From contig JAGLEV010000076.1 of NCBI GenBank assembly GCA_023144895.1, positions 1 to 54,835 of the forward strand: a DNA stretch of 54,835 bases, given 5' to 3'. Below, piece after piece: positions 40,758 to 50,762 of the stretch (within the stretch, counting starts at the first letter, position 1; each line of letters opens with the position of its first letter). This DNA comes from Thiotrichaceae bacterium. Lineage in GTDB: Bacteria; Pseudomonadota; Gammaproteobacteria; Thiotrichales; Thiotrichaceae. Below the pieces are notes generated by a model. The model saw only the letters and a list, made by a program, of their open reading frames with translations. It made no database searches and was not told the DNA's origin. A program made the position numbers and the translations under genes.

Positions 40758-43031
40758 ATGAACTCACAAAGTGATACACAAATAATAACGATTGATGATC
40801 CTCAAAATGCCTTATCGACTCAGGCTAGAGCTTCGGATGCTTATCCCACAGCTTTGCCACAAAAAGATGTCAGGGATTTAATCTCTTCCATAATGAAGCG
40901 AAAATGGTTTATTACCAGTGTTGCTATATTCTTTGCTTTATTGGCGATTCTTATTTCCCTGTCGATGACCCCTGTTTATCGTGCACAGGCAATGATAAAA
41001 ATTGATCCCAATACCAGCCAAGTGGTAAAGTGGGATATAGAACAAAAGCGTAATAGTCAAGAAAATAAAGAGTTTATGCAGACTCAATTTAGATTATTAA
41101 AAAGTCGCTCACTCGCCCGCCTCGTTATTGATGACTTGCAACTAGAAACTTATCTTTTAGATGAATTTAAAAAGAATGAGAAGAAAGCTTTTTATACTGA
41201 ATATCTCGATGATTTAAGAGAAAAAATACGATCAACAAAAGAAGAGGAGGGCTTTGTTGCTCCTGATGTTGAAGACAGAGTCCCCCCTGCTGAGATTGCA
41301 TTTTTAAAGAATTTGACCATTGAGCCTGTAGGAAAATCACACTTAGTAAATATTTTTTACCTAGACTCTAATCCACAGCAAGCCGCATCGATTGTCAATA
41401 GCTTGGCACGTAATTTTCAGGCAATGAATCGTGATGATAAGGTGAATTCGACGCATGATGCGAGAAAGTTTCTTCAAGAGGAAATGGCAAAGGCAAGAAC
41501 AAAACTAGAAAAATCTGAATCTTTGCTAGTGAAGTATGAACGAAAAGAGGGGATTATTAATACGGGTGAAAAGTCGTTAATCTCTGAAAGTCTAGAAATT
41601 ACTAATAAGGCACTGGCTGAGGCGACTAAGTTACGGATTGAAGCAGAGGCAAACTTCTACCGCCAACAGCAAAGTTTGGGTAATTTGAGAACCTTAGATA
41701 ATGTCGTGGTGCAGTCTTTAAAGGCTGAGTTACAAATCTATCGTGCAAAATATAATGAAAAGCTGGATATTTATAAACCTGGTTATCCTGTCATGCTACA
41801 ACTACAAGAGCAGATTAAAAAAACTGAAGCTGAGCTGAAAAAGGAAATCAATACAATTAAAGCAAGTTCTCGTAATGATCTTCAATCAAGATTGCTTTCA
41901 GCACAACAACAAGAAGATAAATTACTTCAAGAGTTCCAAGGTCAAAAGCAAAAGCTACTCAGCTCTCGTGATCAAAATGTGCATCATAATACTTTGCAAC
42001 GTGAAGTTGATAGTAACCGTGGAATCTATGAAGAGCTACTGCAAAGAGGTAAGCAGGTTGGCGTAGTGGTTGGTTTAACGGCTAATAATATTTCGGTTGT
42101 TGATAGTGCTTATGAGCCATTAGTTAAATATCGTCCTAATACTAAGCTTAATTTATCGATTGGTATTCTTTTGGGCTTGTTAGTCGGTAGCTTACTGGCT
42201 TTGTTAATGGAGCACTCGGATGATCGAGTGAAGTCAGTGGATGATCTTAAAAAGTTGAGCAATATTCCAGTATTGGGTGTGTTTCCTAATACAAAAGTGA
42301 GTGGTGCGAGTCGTAAAAAGCGTACTGCTGTTTTAGTCTCGGATCATCCTGGCTCAGCAATGTCAGAAGCCTTCCGATCACTACGTACTAATATGTTATT
42401 CGCAACGCCTGAAGGTGTGCCTAAGATTCTCCACCTGACGAGTGCAGGAGCGCGAGAAGGTAAGAGTAATACGGGTATTAACTTGGCCAGTGTTTTTTCT
42501 CAGACAGGTATGCGGGTTTGTATGATTGATGCAGATTTAAGAAAGCCATCACTGCATAATTATCTTAACTTATCGAATGATATTGGTTTAAGTCATTTTA
42601 TTGCAGGTTCTGCGACTTTGCGTGATGTTGAAAAAGAAACAAATATTGAAGGTCTAACAGCGATTACTTCAGGCGCTTTTACTAGTAACCCCGCAGATTT
42701 TTTATCGAGTGAAAAAATGACAGAGATTTTAAAGCTATTGGCTGATAAGTATGATTTAGTGATTGTGGATTCACCCCCTGTACTAGGTTTAGCCGATGCA
42801 TTGATTCTTTCTAACCGATCAACTGCCACCTTATTTGTTGTTTCAGCTTTTGAAACCAAAAAAGAGTTTGTGATTGGAGCATTGGATCGTTTACGTTTAG
42901 GTTATGGTAATGTGATTGGCTTTGTTTTGACTAAGGCACGTGAGGGTAAAGGCTCAGGTTATGGCTATGATTATGATTATGGTGATGGTTGGAGAAATGG
43001 TGAAAGCACCCATCGTTTAGAGCTAAATTAG
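40758..43031 (+). CDS. Polysaccharide co-polymerase with tyrosine autokinase (GumC/Wzc type)
   Basis: An inner-membrane protein controlling chain length and export of an exopolysaccharide. Residues ~35-140 are the Wzz domain, with a first helix at ~50-70 (ITSVAIFFALLAILISL). A long periplasmic coiled coil follows (~220-430), then a second helix at ~463-485. The C-terminal BY-kinase has a Walker A near TSAGAREGKSNTGINLA, MIDADLRKPSLHNYL and VDSPPVLGLADA. The tail GYGYDYDYGDGW is the tyrosine cluster for autophosphorylation. Length 757 is normal. AAGG precedes the ATG. No other capsule gene is in the window, so it is either isolated or the last piece of a locus elsewhere. Confidence 0.93.
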   Translation: MNSQSDTQIITIDDPQNALSTQARASDAYPTALPQKDVRDLISSIMKRKWFITSVAIFFALLAILISLSMTPVYRAQAMIKIDPNTSQVVKWDIEQKRNSQENKEFMQTQFRLLKSRSLARLVIDDLQLETYLLDEFKKNEKKAFYTEYLDDLREKIRSTKEEEGFVAPDVEDRVPPAEIAFLKNLTIEPVGKSHLVNIFYLDSNPQQAASIVNSLARNFQAMNRDDKVNSTHDARKFLQEEMAKARTKLEKSESLLVKYERKEGIINTGEKSLISESLEITNKALAEATKLRIEAEANFYRQQQSLGNLRTLDNVVVQSLKAELQIYRAKYNEKLDIYKPGYPVMLQLQEQIKKTEAELKKEINTIKASSRNDLQSRLLSAQQQEDKLLQEFQGQKQKLLSSRDQNVHHNTLQREVDSNRGIYEELLQRGKQVGVVVGLTANNISVVDSAYEPLVKYRPNTKLNLSIGILLGLLVGSLLALLMEHSDDRVKSVDDLKKLSNIPVLGVFPNTKVSGASRKKRTAVLVSDHPGSAMSEAFRSLRTNMLFATPEGVPKILHLTSAGAREGKSNTGINLASVFSQTGMRVCMIDADLRKPSLHNYLNLSNDIGLSHFIAGSATLRDVEKETNIEGLTAITSGAFTSNPADFLSSEKMTEILKLLADKYDLVIVDSPPVLGLADALILSNRSTATLFVVSAFETKKEFVIGALDRLRLGYGNVIGFVLTKAREGKGSGYGYDYDYGDGWRNGESTHRLELN

Positions 43032-43050
43032 TAATAGCCTTTTATTGGTC

Positions 43051-43080
43051 GAGCTTCAGCTCCTTAATGGGCTGAAGTTT
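43051..43080. terminator. Bidirectional hairpin between gumC-like gene and tamB
   Basis: A 10-bp stem (GAGCTTCAGC / GCTGAAGTTT, with two G-T pairs) and a 10-base loop lies between two convergent genes. It shares the CTTCAG core with the REP-like palindromes. Confidence 0.5.
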
Positions 43081-43106
43081 GATTGACAGTACCGACACTC
43101 ACAAGC

Positions 43107-46100
43107 TTAATCCCGATCAACTTCATAGATAAGATCAAAGCCTTGGTCAGTCCCCAATCCTGTTTGTCCTGAATCCGCTTGTAATGACCATGATTTATTG
43201 ATTTTATAATCGATAGCAACTTTATGAAAGTTATTAAAAAGACCCGTAATATAGCGAATATAAAATCGAGATCCTAAGTGCTTACCAATCTCTACCTTGC
43301 TCTTCTTATAGTCATTCGCTGTAATAATATTGACATCATCAAGACCAAAATTTTCCCCAATATTATTTAAGAAAGTACCACTCTGATTTAAACCTAATGA
43401 ACGTATAGCCTGTACTAAAACTCGTGTTTGATCGCCTGAGTTGTTACCTAGACTTTGCCCTGTAATTAAGTAACTTACTGCATCACTTTCAGAGAGTGCA
43501 GGGTCTGAAAATACAGAGGATATAGGCTGCTGTAATGTTCCTGCGAGATTAAGCCCTACCTTATGCTCATTGACTGAGCGAGTAGCACGAATATTAAGTC
43601 CAGGATTACTAATAGCACCATTAAAAATAAGAGCACCATGTTCAATGACTAAATTTTGTCCATAAGATCGGTATTGTCCATTAATAATATTTAAATTTCC
43701 ATGAGTGACCGTTACTTTGTTATTTTCAGTAATATGTAACTTTCCTTTAAGCTTTGATCGTAGTCCAAAGCCTTTAAAAGAAATATTGTTGCCCAAGGTA
43801 ATATGTACATTAGGGATAATTTGCAATGGGCTACCTTTTTTAACCTCTTCTTTAACTTTCTTTCTCTTCTCTGAAGCAAAGACAACATCATCTGATTCAG
43901 TAATGGATGTTTCAGGCAAGTCTTCGAATTGCAATTTTGCGTAGGGTATATGCAAGTTACCCGTTATAGAGGTGTTATAGCGGTTTATTTTAAGTTGTAG
44001 ATTAGGTGAAACTTTGGCAGAGGCTTGGGCGGTATTGATAAATTGTAAATTTTTACCCCTAAGTGAAAGAGTCGCATTCCAGTCATTAAGCTTTTTAATG
44101 ATCATTGTGCCTTTAATAGCAAGTTTGCCTTCACCTGTTTGAAGTGAGCCAGTGATGGAGCCATGATTAGGTCGATCTGTTTTGATTAGCAGGTTAATAT
44201 ACCGAAAATGAGTATTAACATCAGGAATACTAAACTGTCCATTAGTTAGCTTGATGGTACCTTGATAATGAGGCTTTGTGAGTCTGCCTTGGTACTTAAT
44301 ATCACTAGTGATTTTCCCTCTTAAACGGGTGATGTCAGGAAAAAACTCTTGTAACCAATACAGGTCTTTTACGGTAAACTGTGCCGTACCATTAATGCGA
44401 TGTTGGTTGAGTTGTTTTCCTAGGGTGATGGTTGCGCTACTTTTTAACTGACCTCGCTTGGTGACATCTAAGATGACTTCGGCTTGAATATGCTTGCCTT
44501 CAAAGTCAAGACGAATAGAGCCTTTTTGGTAGGCAACCTCGGTTTTACCATTATCACGAGACTTTATAATAACCTTGTCTTTAGATAAATTTAATTTAGC
44601 ATAGCCAAAATAAGCTTGACCTTGCTGTTTAATATCAAAATGTCCCGACGCATGACCAGGAAGCTGGATATTATCAGGAAGCCATTGTTTAAATTGTACA
44701 AAAGGTACATGGCTTAGTTTTCCTTTTGCACTAAAGCCATTCTTTCCCTGCCATCCAATGATGGCACACAAGTTGCCTCTAATAGGATTGCTAATACAAA
44801 TTTCAGAGGTTGAGATGCGTTTAGAGGAGAGATTAACTTGTGTTGCACGGGTTAGCTGCCATTGTCCTGTTGCGTCATGATGTAGCTTGACCTTTTGTAC
44901 TTGCCCCTGCCATTGTTGGTTACGCCAACCACCACGTGCAACAATATCTATTTTGCCAATAGCATGATTACCTTTACTGGTAATTTTTAATTGATGATGT
45001 TCTAAGCTACCCCCAATATTAAAGGTGGTATTATTTAAGTTTTGCTTAGCCAAAGTCATTCGTTTGGCGGTTCCTCTGAGGGTGAATTTTTTATTATTTC
45101 CTTTAAAATTAAGGCGTATATGTTTGAAGTAGGAGTCAGGGTGCTTGAGAGTGCTTAGGTCTAAAGTACCTTCTCCAGCGACAAACTGATTGATTTGTTG
45201 CCCTTTAAACTTTATATCTGCTGATCCTAGTTGATAATCTTGATAGCGAATCCCCTGTAAGTGAGCTTGAATATTACCAATCAAGCGTTTATTAGCGGCA
45301 AGTTTGCTATCAATAATGGTCAGAGTTCCTTGATCGATTTTAAGATCTTTACCTTTGAGATGATAGAATTGGATTCGACCCTTGCCCGCAGGAAGATAGC
45401 TTTTGCCAATTAAAGCACCCTTGTAATCCATCTTGACCGAACCGACTTGGTAGTTCTGATAGCGCACTCCTTTGAGCTGAGCATTAATTGCCCCTGTGAT
45501 CCCTGTTCGTGTTGATTGGCTATCCTTGAGAAAGACAGAGCCTTGTTGAATTTTTAGGTCTTTACTATTCAGCCCAGAGAATTGTATATTACCTTTACCA
45601 TTGGGGCGTTGTGTTTGTGTGTGAAAGCTACCATTAAAATCAAGGCTCGCATTAGCAATGTCATGTCCTTGATAATGTAAACCTTTCAGTGTCGCCTTGA
45701 CTGATCCAGCCAATTGGTCTTTTATTTTTTTGCCATCACGAATAATAATACTACCCTGTTTTATTTTCATGTCTTTACTGGATAGGTTGGAAATTTGGAT
45801 ACTGCCCTTGCCAGTGGGAATCTGTGTTTTTGTATTAAAGTTTCCTATAAAATCGACCGCTACCGAGCCTATTTTTTGCCCTTGATAGTTAACCCCCTTT
45901 AATGTTGCTTGAACCGAGCCGATTAAATGATCTTTTAGCTGTTTACCATCACGAATAACAAAGGTGCCTTGTTTTATTTTTATCTCTTTCGTTTTTAAAT
46001 TAGAGACTGTTACCTTGCCTTTGCCCACAGGAATCTTTGTTTTCGTATTAAAGCTTCCCGAAAACTGGACAGTGGCAGAACCGACTTGCTGCCCTTGATA

Positions 46101-48971
46101 ACTACCCCCTTTTACTGTGGCTTGAATGGAGCCAATGAAATGATCATTGATTTGTTTGCCATCATGAATAATAAACGTGCCCTGTTTGAGTTTTATGTCT
46201 TTCGTTTTTAAATTAGAGACTGTTACCTTACCTTTACCAACAGGGATTTTTGTTTTTGTATTAAAGCTTCCTGTGAATTTGACCTTAGCGGAACCGACTT
46301 GTTGCCCTTGGTAATCAACTCCTTCTAATGTTGCTTGAACGGAGCCAATAATATTATCTTTTAGTTGCTTAGCATCATGAATAATAATGGTGCCATGTTT
46401 AACTTTTATCTCTTTCGTTTTTAAGTTAGAGACCGTTACCTTACCTTTACCAACAGGTATTTTTGTTTTTGTATTAAAGCTTCCTGTGAATTTGACCTTA
46501 GCAGAACCAACTTGTTGCCCTTGGTAATTAACGCCTTCTAATGTTGCTTGAACAGAGCCAATAATATTATCTTTTAGTTGCTTACTATCATGAATAATAA
46601 TGGTGCCGTGTTTAACTTTTATCTCTTTCGTTTTTAAGTTAGAGACTGTTACCTTGCCTTTGCCAACAGGTATTTTTGTTTTTGTATTAAAGCTTCCTGT
46701 GAATTTGACCTTAGCAGAACCGACTTGTTGTCCTTGGTAATTAACGCCTTCTAGTGTTGCTTGAACGGAGCCAATAATATTATTATTTATTTGCTTACCA
46801 TCATGAATAGTCATGGTGCCGTGTTTAATTTTTATCTCTTTCGTTTTTAAGTTAGAGACTGTTACCTTACCTTTGCCAACAGGGATTTTTGTTTTTGTAT
46901 TAAAGCTCCCTATAAATTTGACCTTAGCTGAACCTGCTTGCTGCCCTTGATAATTAACCCCTTCTAGTGTTGCTTGAACGGAGCCAATGATATTATCTTT
47001 TATTTGCTTGCCATCATGAATAGTAATAGTGGCTTTCTTGGCTTTAATGTCTCCAGTCACTAAATCCTGAAGTTTTATTTTTCCTTTTCCTGTAGGGGAT
47101 TGGGTTTTTGTATTAAAACTCCCTGTAAACTCTACCGTAGCCGAACCGACTTGCTGACCTTGGTATTTAGCACCTGCCACTGTTGCCTGCATGGAGCCAA
47201 TAATATTATCTTTAATTTTCTTACCATCATGAATAGTAATAGTTGCATCTTTAATACTGACATCTTTACTGACTAAGTCATGAACTTGTATCTTTCCTTT
47301 ACCTATAGGAAGTTGAGTTTTCGTGTCAAAACTACCAGTGAAATCCATGGTAGCCGAACCGACTTGATGACCTTGGTATTGACCACCGTTGATATTGGCT
47401 TGAATAGAGCCAATGAGACGGTCTTTTAATTGTTTTATATTGCGAATATTAACCACGGCATGTTTAAGCTTAATATCTTTACCCTTTAGGTTGGCAAGCT
47501 CTATTGTCCCTTTTCCTTTAGGCTGCTGGGTTTTACTGTCAAAGCTACCCTTAAAATCAATCGTCGCCAAACCGAGTCGGTGATCTAGATAGCTAACACC
47601 CTTAAGTTTTGCTTTGAGCGATCCTATGAGTTGATTGTTTTCTAACCTGCCTTCATCAATATTAATCATGCCATCTATAATAATAAGATCTTTCGTTACA
47701 ATATTATGAAATTGTAAATATCCTGTCCCATAAGGTTGTTGTGTTGTCCCTTTGAGTGTCCCTTTGCCTTTAATGTCACCATAGAGAGTAGGGAAGAGCT
47801 GATTGATTTTTTTGGTGTCAATATCCCAACTGAGTTTAAAAGGCTCGGTAATACGACCATCAATTTTCAAATAATTATTCTGTGATTTTAGTTTTATTTT
47901 ATGGGCACTAAGGATGTGATCTTTTAGTTTAATCGTGCCACTGCCAGTAATATTTTTTTGATTAATTTTTCCATTAATATCAGTAAACTGACTTACAATG
48001 TCCCATTGCATAGAGTCATAGTAATACTTCGCTAATAATTGCGTTTTAAAGTTAAGTTCAGAGGGTAGTTCGGGCTTAAATTGATTCGCTTTAATCTTCT
48101 TTCCTTCAATAGCCAAATCAAAGACAAGTGCTGGTAACCAAGTGACATCACCCTGTAAATCAATATCTCCTTTTTTATTCTGAATCTGCATGGATTGAAT
48201 CGATACATGTTGATAGTCACCTTTCAGTTTCAGTTTGACTTTGTTTTTTCCAGTAGCAAATTCTTTCCAATCAACATCAGTATCCAGAGTGTAATCTGTC
48301 AGTGTGCCACCAATCGTTGCATTTCCTTTGATATCACCAATAAGAGGGTGCTTATAATTTACTGTTCCATGGCCACTCATTGCATGAGGCTGATTGAGTT
48401 GTAATTGAAAAGTCTCTACCGCAACATCCATGGGTTGGTGGTGAACATCAAGTTGTCCTATTAATGCCCCTGATTTTATTTTTTGATCAATAATAGAGAC
48501 ATTCACCGCCTGAAGATCATTTGCTTGGAAATAAATATCACCCAATGTATTTTTAATCAATAAACTATTGAGATTAAGACTTGAAATATGAACATTTAAA
48601 GGAATAGGGATATCAGGAATAATGACTTCCTTATCATCCTTTGTTATCGGTACGGTGATAATGAGTTGATTCGTGGAGAGGTCTGCTACCTGTATACCCT
48701 TTTTAATATAAGATAATTTACTCAGTTTTAGAGTCGTTTGTTTTAACTGTACATCGACTTCTGTTTCAGTATCATGCCAATGAATATCTTCAAATTCTAG
48801 CCCTGTTAGTATGCTACCCTTTGCACCCTTTAGCTCAAGACCCGTCTCTGTGTTGTTGATTAATTTACTGACCGTTTTAGTGCCTAGAGGGGTGCTAATG
48901 AGTAGGATAGCAATAATACAGAGCACGATACTCAGTAGCATTAAGTTGGCAAGAAGCTTAAATACCTTCAC
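43107..48971 (-). CDS. tamB: TamB, translocation and assembly module inner-membrane subunit, expanded
   Basis: An AsmA-like protein that spans the periplasm from an N-terminal inner-membrane helix (residues ~7-27) to TamA, and takes part in outer-membrane protein insertion and lipid transport. The C-terminal DUF490 domain is seen in the last ~400 residues (ALIFNGAISNPGLNIRATR, DPALSESDAVSYLITGQSLG). The protein is 1954 residues, against ~1260 for E. coli TamB. The excess is ~850 residues of twelve tandem 71-residue beta repeats (~residues 415-1265). The ATG overlaps the tamA stop by four bases, so the two are coupled. Confidence 0.92.
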   Translation of the reverse strand: MKVFKLLANLMLLSIVLCIIAILLISTPLGTKTVSKLINNTETGLELKGAKGSILTGLEFEDIHWHDTETEVDVQLKQTTLKLSKLSYIKKGIQVADLSTNQLIITVPITKDDKEVIIPDIPIPLNVHISSLNLNSLLIKNTLGDIYFQANDLQAVNVSIIDQKIKSGALIGQLDVHHQPMDVAVETFQLQLNQPHAMSGHGTVNYKHPLIGDIKGNATIGGTLTDYTLDTDVDWKEFATGKNKVKLKLKGDYQHVSIQSMQIQNKKGDIDLQGDVTWLPALVFDLAIEGKKIKANQFKPELPSELNFKTQLLAKYYYDSMQWDIVSQFTDINGKINQKNITGSGTIKLKDHILSAHKIKLKSQNNYLKIDGRITEPFKLSWDIDTKKINQLFPTLYGDIKGKGTLKGTTQQPYGTGYLQFHNIVTKDLIIIDGMINIDEGRLENNQLIGSLKAKLKGVSYLDHRLGLATIDFKGSFDSKTQQPKGKGTIELANLKGKDIKLKHAVVNIRNIKQLKDRLIGSIQANINGGQYQGHQVGSATMDFTGSFDTKTQLPIGKGKIQVHDLVSKDVSIKDATITIHDGKKIKDNIIGSMQATVAGAKYQGQQVGSATVEFTGSFNTKTQSPTGKGKIKLQDLVTGDIKAKKATITIHDGKQIKDNIIGSVQATLEGVNYQGQQAGSAKVKFIGSFNTKTKIPVGKGKVTVSNLKTKEIKIKHGTMTIHDGKQINNNIIGSVQATLEGVNYQGQQVGSAKVKFTGSFNTKTKIPVGKGKVTVSNLKTKEIKVKHGTIIIHDSKQLKDNIIGSVQATLEGVNYQGQQVGSAKVKFTGSFNTKTKIPVGKGKVTVSNLKTKEIKVKHGTIIIHDAKQLKDNIIGSVQATLEGVDYQGQQVGSAKVKFTGSFNTKTKIPVGKGKVTVSNLKTKDIKLKQGTFIIHDGKQINDHFIGSIQATVKGGSYQGQQVGSATVQFSGSFNTKTKIPVGKGKVTVSNLKTKEIKIKQGTFVIRDGKQLKDHLIGSVQATLKGVNYQGQKIGSVAVDFIGNFNTKTQIPTGKGSIQISNLSSKDMKIKQGSIIIRDGKKIKDQLAGSVKATLKGLHYQGHDIANASLDFNGSFHTQTQRPNGKGNIQFSGLNSKDLKIQQGSVFLKDSQSTRTGITGAINAQLKGVRYQNYQVGSVKMDYKGALIGKSYLPAGKGRIQFYHLKGKDLKIDQGTLTIIDSKLAANKRLIGNIQAHLQGIRYQDYQLGSADIKFKGQQINQFVAGEGTLDLSTLKHPDSYFKHIRLNFKGNNKKFTLRGTAKRMTLAKQNLNNTTFNIGGSLEHHQLKITSKGNHAIGKIDIVARGGWRNQQWQGQVQKVKLHHDATGQWQLTRATQVNLSSKRISTSEICISNPIRGNLCAIIGWQGKNGFSAKGKLSHVPFVQFKQWLPDNIQLPGHASGHFDIKQQGQAYFGYAKLNLSKDKVIIKSRDNGKTEVAYQKGSIRLDFEGKHIQAEVILDVTKRGQLKSSATITLGKQLNQHRINGTAQFTVKDLYWLQEFFPDITRLRGKITSDIKYQGRLTKPHYQGTIKLTNGQFSIPDVNTHFRYINLLIKTDRPNHGSITGSLQTGEGKLAIKGTMIIKKLNDWNATLSLRGKNLQFINTAQASAKVSPNLQLKINRYNTSITGNLHIPYAKLQFEDLPETSITESDDVVFASEKRKKVKEEVKKGSPLQIIPNVHITLGNNISFKGFGLRSKLKGKLHITENNKVTVTHGNLNIINGQYRSYGQNLVIEHGALIFNGAISNPGLNIRATRSVNEHKVGLNLAGTLQQPISSVFSDPALSESDAVSYLITGQSLGNNSGDQTRVLVQAIRSLGLNQSGTFLNNIGENFGLDDVNIITANDYKKSKVEIGKHLGSRFYIRYITGLFNNFHKVAIDYKINKSWSLQADSGQTGLGTDQGFDLIYEVDRD
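45177..47729 (-). repeat. Twelve tandem 213-bp repeats in tamB
   Basis: The period is 213 bases (71 codons), checked by the spacing of the same GTTAGAGAC-type phrase at 46212, 46425, 46638 and 46851. Units begin with G(K/T)G and include HDGKQ..GSVQATLEGV and GSFNTKTKIPVGKG. Units 5-9 are close to identical at DNA level; the outer ones have diverged. The pattern is that of recent central amplification. Confidence 0.93.
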
Positions 48972-50722
48972 AAATCCGTTCCAATACTAAGATGAATATG
49001 AACATCAGAAGGATCATCCATCGGGCTTGCTAAATCAATGCGTACAGGACCAAGCGGTGAATGCCAGCGTAGTCCAGCACCCACACCCACTTTAATGTCA
49101 TCTATCTCAAAATCATCAAAGGCATTTCCCGCATCAACAAAGCCTGCGATACTCCATTGCTTAAAGATAGGGTAATCAACTTCAAAGCTTAGTTCTGCTA
49201 ATTTATTACCACCAACAATCGAGCCTGATGAATTAACTTCACCGAGTGATTCAAAATTATAGCCACGAACATGGTTAAGCCCACCAGAGAAAAAACGTAA
49301 GTCTTTTGGTAGGTCATCAAGTGATTCACCTAAAGTAGTGCCAAAATCAAAGCGTGTAATAAAGCGAGCTTTGTTAAAAGTATTGATATTTTTGGCATGA
49401 ACTTTTAACTGGAGAACAGAAGCATCACTCAATAGTTTATCTAAGGCCCCCTCCGCGGAGATTTTTGTACGCCAGCCGTCCTTAGGAAAAAGACGATCTT
49501 TAGCACGTACTGTGGCATATTCAATTCCCAGTAAAGTGAGTTCAGATGTTACTTCGCTTTGTCCCTTAGCTTTTGTGCGATCCGATAAGTGAGTCAGTGA
49601 TAGTGAACGTGTCCAATCAGCTTCTTGTAGGGTTGTCCCAATAACACCCAGCTTAAAGGAGCGACTATGAATATCATTAATATTTTCATTCTTGTAGCTA
49701 AGGAAAGTCACCGTATTATTTTTTAAGGGATTATTCTTGGGGATTGTCCACTGTACGGATATATCATTAATATATTGTGATAAACCAAGGGAAATATCTA
49801 ATTTTTTGCCTGAAGAACTTGTCCAGCGGCGATTCATACCGACTCTGGCGCGTATTCCTGTGTTCGTACCATAACCTATTTTTCCACGATAATGGTTACG
49901 TTTCTTAGAGGTTAAGGAGATAGTAATAGGAACTTGACCATTAGTGGCTTCTTTATAATCTGCCTTAATATTAATAGCAGCATAGTAACCACTAGATTGA
50001 AATAGTCGTTGTTGTTCAATGAGTCGTCTAGAGGTAAATAACTCACCCTTTTTCAATATTAAATAGCGCTGGAGATATTTGTCACCTAGTATTTCCTGTG
50101 AAACATTAATTTTTCCAAACCGATAACGTTGACCAGTATCATAGTGCAATTTAATTTGCGCTGTTTTATTCTTTTTTTTAACAAAGATTTCTTTTTCTTT
50201 AAAGCTTGCTGTTAGATAGCCATTTTCTTGTGCAATTTTTTCTAATTGAGACTTATAGTCTTTATAAAGCTGATGGTTGAGAGGGTCATGAATAGCATAG
50301 GGCTTTTTGAGAGAGGTAAAAATAGTGTTATTTTTTCCTTCCCCACTAAAGATAATATCTTGCTTATTAACACGTACAGGCTCTCCTGCTTTAACATTAA
50401 GCTTGACAGCCCAGCAGTTTTTATTACTTTGCACGCTAAAATCAGTATCTATATGATAGTAACCCATTGACCTACTAGCTTTTTTTACTTTCCCTATTAA
50501 GGACTTTTTGTATTTACTCAGTGTTTCAATCTTGGCACTACATTTTGGTTTAAAGGCAGGAAATCGTGCACGAATATTTTTTTCTAGCTCACCTTCAACA
50601 CCACTAAGCTCAAGTGGTGCTCTTCTTTCATTTCCTGAAGAATCCTTAGGTGTCCTTGCGAACCCACCTGTTGCGGTAGTAATCGCTACGATAATAACAA
50701 TAGAGTAAAAGAGATAATGCAC
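48968..50722 (-). CDS. tamA: TamA, outer-membrane translocation and assembly subunit (BamA family)
   Basis: An Omp85-family beta-barrel with N-terminal POTRA domains; with TamB it assembles outer-membrane proteins. The signal peptide ends near GGFA. POTRA-type segments cover residues ~35-275 (SKYKKSLIGKVKKASRSMGYYH, GQRYRFGKINVSQEI). The barrel occupies the remainder; the key LPKDLRFFSGGLNHVRGYNF loop and the final strand (LGPVRIDLASPMDD..HIHLSIGTDL) are present. Length 584 is normal. It starts at a GTG, with AGGA about 12 bases upstream. It lies 40 bases after dacB and is coupled to tamB by an ATGA overlap. Confidence 0.93.
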   Translation of the reverse strand: MHYLFYSIVIIVAITTATGGFARTPKDSSGNERRAPLELSGVEGELEKNIRARFPAFKPKCSAKIETLSKYKKSLIGKVKKASRSMGYYHIDTDFSVQSNKNCWAVKLNVKAGEPVRVNKQDIIFSGEGKNNTIFTSLKKPYAIHDPLNHQLYKDYKSQLEKIAQENGYLTASFKEKEIFVKKKNKTAQIKLHYDTGQRYRFGKINVSQEILGDKYLQRYLILKKGELFTSRRLIEQQRLFQSSGYYAAINIKADYKEATNGQVPITISLTSKKRNHYRGKIGYGTNTGIRARVGMNRRWTSSSGKKLDISLGLSQYINDISVQWTIPKNNPLKNNTVTFLSYKNENINDIHSRSFKLGVIGTTLQEADWTRSLSLTHLSDRTKAKGQSEVTSELTLLGIEYATVRAKDRLFPKDGWRTKISAEGALDKLLSDASVLQLKVHAKNINTFNKARFITRFDFGTTLGESLDDLPKDLRFFSGGLNHVRGYNFESLGEVNSSGSIVGGNKLAELSFEVDYPIFKQWSIAGFVDAGNAFDDFEIDDIKVGVGAGLRWHSPLGPVRIDLASPMDDPSDVHIHLSIGTDL

Positions 50723-50762
50723 GTTAATTGAATTTCCTATTATTTACCTTGCCTATAAAGCC

